Shown here in pieces: positions 20,401 through 26,904 of a stretch of DNA of 26,904 nucleotides. Both the position numbers and the translations under genes were made by a program. Each line of letters begins with the position of its first letter. The stretch's first letter is position 1. Source of the stretch: Gryganskiella cystojenkinii. Lineage: Eukaryota; Mortierellomycota; Mortierellomycetes; Mortierellales; Mortierellaceae. The notes under the pieces are model-generated. The model had not been told where the DNA came from and searched no databases. It saw only the letters and a program-made list of their open reading frames with translations. The stretch lies in NCBI GenBank assembly GCA_015852425.1, contig JAAAIG010000538.1:1-26904 (forward strand). Reading direction: 5' to 3'.

Positions 20401-22635
20401 AGCAGCTTAAAGAGGCCGAAAAGGAGACCAGACAACAGATCAAGTCAAAGGAAGATGAGATCAAGAAGTTACGTGGCGAGATTCAAGACTGGGAGAACCA
20501 CGAGGAGGGTTGGGTGATCAAGGTTTGTATCTTCGATTCCTGTTACTTTTTTACCACTCCTGTAACAAAACGTAACAAGAGGATATCACTTATAACACTT
20601 TCTCTACGTTTGTTGCGTTAGACGACTGATCTGACTCTGGAACTTGAGCGTGGAACCGACGTTATTCGCCACAAGGATAAGGCTCTTCATGATCTAAGGC
20701 ATAAACTGGGCGATCAAAACGTTGAGATTGGTCGTTTGAATGAGGTTATCAACCATGCTCGTGGTGAACTCATCGAGGATCGCAAGAGGCGCGCATCTGA
20801 AATCGAGGATCGAGTCAGGGAACACACACAACATCACCAGAAGGACAAGTCCCAGCTTAAGGACAAGATCATTGAACTCGAGGGGGAAATCAAGCACATG
20901 GAAAAGAAAATCCGCCTCGACCATGACCACGAGGTCAAGGAGCAAGAACTGGCTGAGCGCATCCGAGAGCTCAACTACTGGAAGCAGAATGCTACCGAAC
21001 AGACGAAAGAATGGGAAACGACCGTAGCCCATCTCGAGAAAGAGAAGGAGACACAAATCGCGCTGCTGACTCGGTATGAGCAGCAGATCCAGATGTTGCG
21101 ATCCCAGGTCGAGGAATCCGACGTTTGGAGACAGAAGGCCATTGAGCAAGCAGAAGAATTGACGGGCATGATCGTCAAACTTGAGAAAGAGCTCTCAGTT
21201 CTCCGTGGCACTTTGGCTCGTCATGACGCCAATGATGCTAAACAAACGGAAAGAATCCGGACACTACATGCTCAGATCGAATCTCTGGAGGTAGCCAGAG
21301 ATGATGTGCAGCGTGAGATTCGAGCCAAGGAAACTCTTATTGGCGACCTCGAGGGACGCCTCAGAGACGAAATCAACAGTTATAAAGCCCGCTTTGCAGA
21401 TGCTCGTAAAGACCTTGCGGCAAAAGACAGGAAGATCGAGGCCTTGAACGCTCGTATTACAGAATACACAAGGTATGAGTTGCAAAAAAAATTGACAACA
21501 ACAACAGTGCCAATGTCGACGACGATATATGACTAATGTTTTGAATATGTACTATCGATACATCACAGACACAATGCCGACTTGGAGATGCATGTCGCGA
21601 AGGACAAAGAATCGCTTATCCAACTTGAATCCACTCTTGACAAGCTTCGTCATTCTCTCGCTTCTCAAATGGAAAAGTACAAGAATCTCGATTCCAAATA
21701 TCAGTCAACATTGGTCATTCAAGCGGACCAAGATAAGCAGCTCTACCAACTTGAGAAGAAGGTAGCACGGATCTCCGCAGAGGATAGTGAAAAGCAAAAA
21801 CACCTTCGGTCACAAAATCGTCATCTCGAGAAGGAATTGGACCAAGCCCTGGGCAAAGTTGAGGAACTCCAGGTCGAGATCCATAACGTTACGCGCAAGT
21901 ATCACGAGATTCTGAAACAACTTGAGAACGCAAACATCAAAATGGCTAAGATGGTCCCGGCTGAGAAAGCAAGTCACGATGCCTGCGCTGCTCGCGTGCA
22001 GGCCGGCGAAAAGGAAGTGTCCAAGCTGTCGGGTCGTATTGAGAATATGAGAGTCACTATTGATGAGCTGAATGCCGACATTACGGTCCGCGAACAACAG
22101 TGGAATGCAGCCGAAGCGGACTACAAGTCGCGTATCAGCAACCTGACCAAGAATCAACGCTCCCTCGAGACTGAACTCCGTAAAACAGAGAAACAGCGGG
22201 ACCAAGAGCGCCAAGGGCGCGAGCACGACCGTCTTCAGGCTGAGAAAGAGATCCGTAAGAACGAGGACATGATCCAGTCCCTTCGTCACCAGTCGCAAAG
22301 AATGCAGAAAGAGTTCACGACCATGGAGACTCGCATGCGACGCGAAATGAGCACGACCAAAGACTTGGCCGAGCTTCTTGGAAAGTTGCGCCAGAGCATC
22401 AAAAGAGATTCAGAGGCTGAGCTGCGATCTTTGGATGAATTGGAGAAGGTAAGTCGAGGAAAAGGTATGCTTTTTGACTCTGTATTAAATACCCAGTCCT
22501 TTACTAATACTCTATTCATCTTCGTCTGCTCGTCATTAGGAACTTAAATCGCGTGAGTCTGTTGTTGAGGAGACTATCCAGATTACACGGAACCGCATGG
22601 ATAGTGGTGCATTTTTGGAGAGCACCGCGCATTAA
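17496..22635 (+). CDS. Large coiled-coil protein, family unknown
   Basis: I do not recognise this gene. Exons are 17496-20522, 20622-21472, 21569-22448 and 22540-22635, giving 1617 residues. About 270 N-terminal residues look disordered: basic at first (TRSRVVTP, AIKKTTHSKR), with His clusters (DGKDHHVVENDGLNHHHIW), Thr-rich runs and Ser/Thr-Pro sites. From about residue 270 to near the end the sequence is almost continuous heptad-like Leu/Ile/Val spacing with Glu, Lys, Gln and Arg, so a rod of up to about 1300 residues is likely. No motor head, kinase, SMC hinge, GRIP or transmembrane segment is visible. A 42-residue unit is repeated in tandem at residues 789-830 and 831-872, with a weaker copy at 681. 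Candidate roles by architecture alone are a tether, cytoskeletal or spindle-pole scaffold. Coding is certain; function is not. Confidence 0.85.
19860..20111 (+). repeat. Tandem 42-residue protein repeat in the coiled coil
   Basis: Two adjacent 126-bp units encode residues 789-830 and 831-872. They align on AD--A-DL---SSTV/A--LV-EV--L-E--DL. The DNA has diverged, so the duplication is not recent. A third, weaker match (ADHDLAKVSSTANVLRTEVE) starts at residue 681. Forty-two residues equals six heptads, so the unit keeps coiled-coil register. Confidence 0.75.
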
Positions 22636-22663
22636 AGTGTTTTAAAAGTTTTCTAGGTGCTCA

Positions 22664-22669
22664 TTTATT
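22664..22669 (-). terminator. Poly(A) signal of the gluconokinase gene
   Basis: TTTATT on the plus strand reads AATAAA on the minus strand, 64 nt past the gluconokinase stop and 3 bp from the opposing signal of the coiled-coil gene. Confidence 0.5.
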
Positions 22670-22672
22670 TGC

Positions 22673-22678
22673 AATAAA
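22673..22678 (+). terminator. Poly(A) signal of the coiled-coil gene
   Basis: AATAAA 38 nt after the coiled-coil stop. Cleavage downstream of it would place the 3' end at or inside the gluconokinase coding end. Confidence 0.55.
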
Positions 22679-22732
22679 ATTTTGTGCGTTCGTTATCCAT
22701 CATGCTGTCATCCAATATGCCTTAAAGGAGCT

Positions 22733-23317
22733 TCAAACGTCGTCTGATGGTCTTGCGGGCAGCGCTTCACAGTTGGCTAACACGTTGCAGCATTGGCTGA
22801 CCAGCTCTTCCACAGTTGACGAATCTGCGTCGATGGAGACAACGTCGGGTTCGCTCTGATTGGGGACCTCCAATACGTCAAACTGACTCTGGAGTAGTTG
22901 CGAGGGCATGTAATGGTTCGATCGCGCCTCAAGCCTGGGACGGATGACATCGAGACTTGCCTTAAGGAAGAAAAATATAATTCCTTGGTTTCTGTCTCTG
23001 ATGCAATCACGATAGGACTTTTTGAGGGCCGAGCACACAATGACACCGCGCTCGTTCTTGTGGTTCAAAGCAAAGACCACGTCGTTGATACGCTCGAGCC
23101 AAGGGACACGGTCAAGATCATCCAAGGGCAAGCCGCTTGCCATCTTCTCAATGCTCGATCGCTGATGAAGATCATCACCGTCAAAGAACTTTGCCGATAG
23201 CTTTTGAGCGAGGTCTCTCCCAACGGACGTCTTTCCGCTACCAGAGACGCCCATGACGACGATGCAATTGGGTGACATTGGGTTCTGGTCCTGTTGCTGC
23301 ATCGTGGTCCTGATCAT
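22733..23317 (-). CDS. gntK: Gluconokinase (EC 2.7.1.12)
   Basis: Phosphorylates D-gluconate to 6-phosphogluconate, feeding the pentose phosphate pathway. Intronless, 194 residues, the usual size for GntK/IDNK. The P-loop is GVSGSGKTS at residues 23-31. The gluconate kinase hallmarks follow: FFDGDDLHQRSSIEKMASGLPLDDLDRVPWL, VIVCSALKKSYRDCIR, and a lid region FFFLKASLDVIRPRLEARSNHYMPSQLLQSQFDVLE. Three in-frame Met codons (1, 6 and 14) precede the P-loop. All leave the kinase fold intact, so the true start is uncertain; no clear targeting peptide is seen, so the protein is probably cytosolic. Divergent from the S9 peptidase (290 bp apart) and convergent with the coiled-coil gene (97 bp). Confidence 0.94.
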   Translation of the reverse strand: MIRTTMQQQDQNPMSPNCIVVMGVSGSGKTSVGRDLAQKLSAKFFDGDDLHQRSSIEKMASGLPLDDLDRVPWLERINDVVFALNHKNERGVIVCSALKKSYRDCIRDRNQGIIFFFLKASLDVIRPRLEARSNHYMPSQLLQSQFDVLEVPNQSEPDVVSIDADSSTVEELVSQCCNVLANCEALPARPSDDV

Positions 23318-23607
23318 TAGTGTCTACAGTGGCCGTACAGTCTACTGGGACATTGAAGGAAAGAGAAAGAAGATTGAAGCGCCGCAGACTGCACCTGATT
23401 CCCACCAGGCACAATCTCTAGCCTCGGCGGCGGCGGTCTGATTGGCTGCGCCGGGTGTTCTTTCTTTCCCACAGTCCGCGTTCGTTTCGTTTCCTTTTCC
23501 GGACCCAACCACTTTTCTTTTTCTCTGTCAACACTCTCTGTCCTCCCGAATCATCTTGCTCTTCATCTCCCTTTCCTTTTATTGCCACATCCATTCATCA
23601 AGCGACC
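23318..23607. promoter_or_regulatory. Divergent gluconokinase/S9 peptidase promoter region
   Basis: 290 bp between two divergent start codons. The half nearest the peptidase is strongly pyrimidine-rich (about 23455-23600), a common feature just upstream of fungal start sites. No gene or specific operator recognised. Confidence 0.6.
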
Positions 23608-26109
23608 ATGGCCCCAACCACTGCACCCTACGGTACATCTTTTGCTCTATACTAGCATCATTCCTCCTGCCTTTTTGAATTGTCTTCAAAGAATTATGTA
23701 CTGATCTAACGTCTGTCCTGCCCACTTGTTACATTCACAGGCGAGTGGAAGTCACCCATCGACTCTGACTTCATCACCTCCTCAACTGTAACACACTCCA
23801 ACCTCCGCAAGAACGAACGCACTGGGGAACTTTTTTGGGCCGAGATCAATGCCGCCACTAATGGTCGGCAGACTATCATGACTCGTAATGCTGATGGTGT
23901 TGTCTCCGAGCTCACTCCCGCACCATTCATTGCCCGCACTCGCGTGCACGAGTATGGCGGTGGTGACTTCTCCGTCGGAAGCACTTTCCTTATCTCGAGT
24001 AATGATGCCGACTGCCGCCTTTACAAAGTCGACACCACCACCAAAGAAGCAACACCGTTGACACCCGAGAACAAGGCTTGGAGATATGCAGATGTAGAAA
24101 TTCATCCCTCCGAAAAGTTCTTGATCTGTGTGCGTGAAGATCACACCATCGACACTCCTCAGACCGTTATCAACACCCTGGTCGTCGTCCGTCTGGATAC
24201 AAAGGAACCAAATGTGGAGGTATTGGCTGAAGGCGCAGACTTTTACGCCAGCGCTCGCTTCAACCCTGCCAACCCAAGCGAGTTTGCCTACTTTTCCTGG
24301 AACCACCCTTTCATGACCTGGGATCACACACAGCTCTACTATAATCATCTGGACATCACAGACGAGGCCATCACCATTGCTTCCCAGGCCCTCCTTGCTG
24401 GCGTTGACAAGTCGAACGAGGAGAGCACCAATCAACCTCGATTTGCTGAGGATGGCACTCTTTACTTCATGAATGACAAGACTGGATTTTGGAACTTGTA
24501 CAGCTACAAGGCCGGTGGAGAGGTTCAGTTGGTTTTGAAAGAGCCTATGGAAGCCGAGTTTCAAGGTATGCTTGTGCCATTTGATTAGTCTATTATGGAC
24601 CTCTGTGACAACACTGTTATTTATCTTTTCCCTTTTCACCCTGTCTTGACGGATTAGGACCTGTCTGGAGATTTGCGTCGAGTACATTCTATCCGTTGAA
24701 GTCCGACCCATCCAAAATCGCGTGTGTCTATACAAAGGATGGTAAGCGACAATTACCTCATTAGAAAGCGGGCAATACATAATGAGCATATTGCACCTAA
24801 GAAACTAACAACAATTGTCTTTGAATCAGGTCTGGATCACGTCGCTATTGTCGATACCAAGGAAAAAACTCTCAAGGATATCCCCACTGAATTCCAGGTC
24901 ATTGGCTCAGTGTACGCCTCCAAGAATGGAGTTGATGACGTCTTGCTTCTCTCTGTGGGAAGCTATGACCTCCCTAGTCAGAACATCAGCTATAACTTGC
25001 GCACCAACCAATTCGACATTTTGATGAAGTCAAGCTCGGTTGAGGTGCCAAAGGGCTGGATCTCAAAGCCGGAGCCTCTGACATTCAAGACTACTGGTGG
25101 CCACTGTAAGACGACCTGGTAGCGATTGGAGATGATTCATTACTTAATTTACTTTTAATTATAATGAGGCAGTACCTGATACTTCTTTCTTTTTGTCTCG
25201 TAGATGCGTATGCTCTTTACTATCCCCCAACCAACGCCGATTTCGTTGCTCCCGAAGGAACTCTTCCTCCTCTCCGCGTTTTGTCCCATGGTGGTCCTAC
25301 TGGAGCCTATGCATCGACTCTGAACTGGAATATCAACTATTTCACGTCTCGTGGAATTGCGTGTGTGGCTGTCAACTACGGAGGATCTACTGGTTATGGG
25401 CGTGAATTCCGCAACCGTCTGCGAACACAGTGGGGTGTTGTCGATGTGGATGACTGCTGCCATGCAGCAACATACCTTGTTGAGAGAGGCGACGTTGACA
25501 AGAACAAGCTGGCTATTGTCGGAGGCAGTGCGGGTGGATACACGACCTTGGCCTGCTTGGCCTTCAGAAGCGTCTTCAAGGCAGGCGTCAGTCACTATGG
25601 CATTGGCGATCTGGAGACATTAGCCAAGGACACCCACAAGTTTGAGCTTCTCTACCCGGAGAGTCTCATTGGGCCATATCCTGCAGCTCGTGATCTTTAT
25701 CTCGAGCGGTCGCCCCTCTACTCTGCAGATAAGATCACCTGTGCATGCGCATTCTTCCAAGGTCTGGAAGACAAAGTCGTCCCTCCCAACCAAGCGGAGA
25801 TGATGGTAGATGCACTTAAGAAACGTGGCTTGCCAGTTGCATATGTTCCTTTTGAGGGCGAGGGTCATGGTAAATACGTGTTTATGATCATTTATGTTCA
25901 AGGAATTGCAGCGGAATGAAAATTATATAATCCATGAGATATTGCGACTTATTCAACCCTCCTGCTGTTCTTTATTAGGCTTCCGTATCCCTAAGAATGT
26001 GAAAGCTGCCCTTGAAGGCGAGGTGTCATTCATTGGTCGCATTTTTGGATTCACTCCCTTTGATGCTATTCCAATTGAAATTGTGAATGAAGAGGCCATT
26101 GGGAAATAA
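23608..26109 (+). CDS. S9-family serine peptidase (prolyl oligopeptidase / acylaminoacyl-peptidase-like)
   Basis: Alpha/beta-hydrolase peptidase with an N-terminal beta-propeller. Exons are 23608-23632, 23741-24565, 24658-24741, 24830-25105, 25204-25869 and 25979-26109, giving 668 residues. Residues to about 395 form propeller-like repeats ([50 protein letters not shown]). The catalytic domain begins near 404: [33 protein letters not shown]. The triad is Ser512 in VGGSAGGY, Asp593 in GLEDKVVPP and His625 in EGEGHG; the spacing of 81 and 32 residues fits S9. The protein resembles the S9C dipeptidyl/acylaminoacyl group found in bacteria, plants and fungi. No signal peptide is visible, so it is probably cytosolic. 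The first exon is only 25 nt with a good ATG context. Substrate is unknown. Confidence 0.9.
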
Positions 26110-26904
26110 GTGTACATAAATTCAACACACCATCATTTACATGGTTGATAATCAACAAGATGCATTGGTAGTCTTTTATACCTGTGCACTCCAGGATAGA
26201 GGTAACCAGTAGTGTTGAACATCAGTTCAGTTTTGACACTGCTTTTTCCCATAGGAAATATTAATATATTTAAAAATTATATGGACGTACCACCAAGGAC
26301 ATCCTCTTTTCTACTTTTATGTCACAAACCATGATTACCATTCTCTTTACTTGAGATCTAACAATGCAATAATAAAGGATAAGGAGGCCCTCTACATACA
26401 GGATGTCATGCAGTGGCCATGAGATTCTTCAAGGACACACCAAAGCCTGGCGGCCTTGGTAGATGATCTAGCCAAATCTCCCCAATCTCCCTCCAAATAC
26501 ACAGCCCCTTCATGTAACAGGTGTGGGGTATGGAGTAGTGTGCGGGAAAGGTTTGGATGCCGTATTAAAGGATTGGATGCATGTGGTCCCTATTATTCCA
26601 TGCTGATGTTCTCTGTGTAACTTTGTCATAAATCTGGATAGATTTCAAATGCAAAGTCGAAGGTCAGGATAGAGGAAAAAGGAAGGTCAAGGTTCAGAGG
26701 AGTCAGAGTAGAATTGGAGTGGAGATCAAAGTTCAGAAGGTTTCGAGTGTTGAGAATAAAGGTTATATTTGTTCTACTGAAAAAGTTATCCCTTTTGGCT
26801 ATGGGGCTATGGCCTATTTATATTTGCTGAAAGAGTTGAAAGAACTAGATGTCAAGGACTGACAGGCAGATTTGAGTATGATGTGTAAAACGGGGTTATA
26901 TTGA
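26110..26904. other. Gene-free 3' end of window, possible repeat remnant
   Basis: 795 bp without a convincing reading frame on either strand. It starts with the peptidase 3' UTR. Beyond about 26270 the texture changes: a purine-rich block on the plus strand (about 26655-26760), near-duplicate short words (TTTGGATGC and ATTGGATGC, 26551-26580), and TATAAATA on the minus strand at 26815-26822. This could be a promoter or long terminal repeat of an element running off the right edge. It may equally be ordinary intergenic DNA. Confidence 0.35.

Noticed and set aside
23782..24789. 335-codon open frame on the minus strand opposite the S9 peptidase
   Set aside because: It lies antisense to well-supported exons and an intron, and its translation has no recognisable motif. 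The plus strand carries clear peptidase sequence.

Overview
The window is nuclear DNA of a filamentous fungus. Genes carry many short GT-AG introns (37 complete ones by my splicing, mostly 50-150 nt). The gene set includes fungal-type proteins: a YCK-type casein kinase, the SAGA subunit Spt8, an Rpa34-like Pol I subunit and a Drs2-type flippase. Intron density and gene structure suggest an early-diverging lineage such as Mucoromycota/Mortierellomycotina. That placement is inference, because there is no rRNA or other marker here. I see no tRNA, rRNA, CRISPR array, operon or intact transposon.

Layout: (1) 68-1611 (+), 3' part of a casein kinase I of the Yck/Cki1 type. (2) 1853-2931 (-), NudC-like CS-domain protein. 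(3) 3301-6561 (+), INCENP/Sli15, the scaffold of the chromosomal passenger complex. (4) 6699-7658 (-), probable RNA polymerase I subunit Rpa34. (5) 8205-9397 (+), mitochondrial ribosomal protein uL10m. (6) 9535-11733 (+), Spt8. (7) 12272-16781 (+), Drs2-like phospholipid flippase. (8) 17496-22635 (+), a 1617-residue coiled-coil protein that I cannot assign to a family. (9) 22733-23317 (-), gluconokinase. (10) 23608-26109 (+), S9-family serine peptidase. (11) 26110-26904, no gene seen, possible repeat remnant.

Every multi-exon model was spliced by eye. Each junction keeps frame and each total coding length is a multiple of three, so the models are internally consistent, but none is supported by transcripts. 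The genes form divergent and convergent pairs. NudC/INCENP (mitosis, microtubule motors) share a 369-bp promoter region, Rpa34/uL10m (cytosolic and mitochondrial ribosome production) share 546 bp, and gluconokinase/S9 peptidase share 290 bp. CK1/NudC, INCENP/Rpa34 and coiled-coil/gluconokinase converge on 97-241 bp with opposing poly(A) signals.

I see no obviously new multi-gene system; most of the window is conserved housekeeping. The items most worth a second look are the large unassigned coiled-coil protein with a 42-residue internal repeat, the Drs2 terminal intron whose retention would remove the autoregulatory tail, the micro-exon C-terminus of NudC, and the INCENP homologue with a long disordered middle in place of an obvious helical arm.
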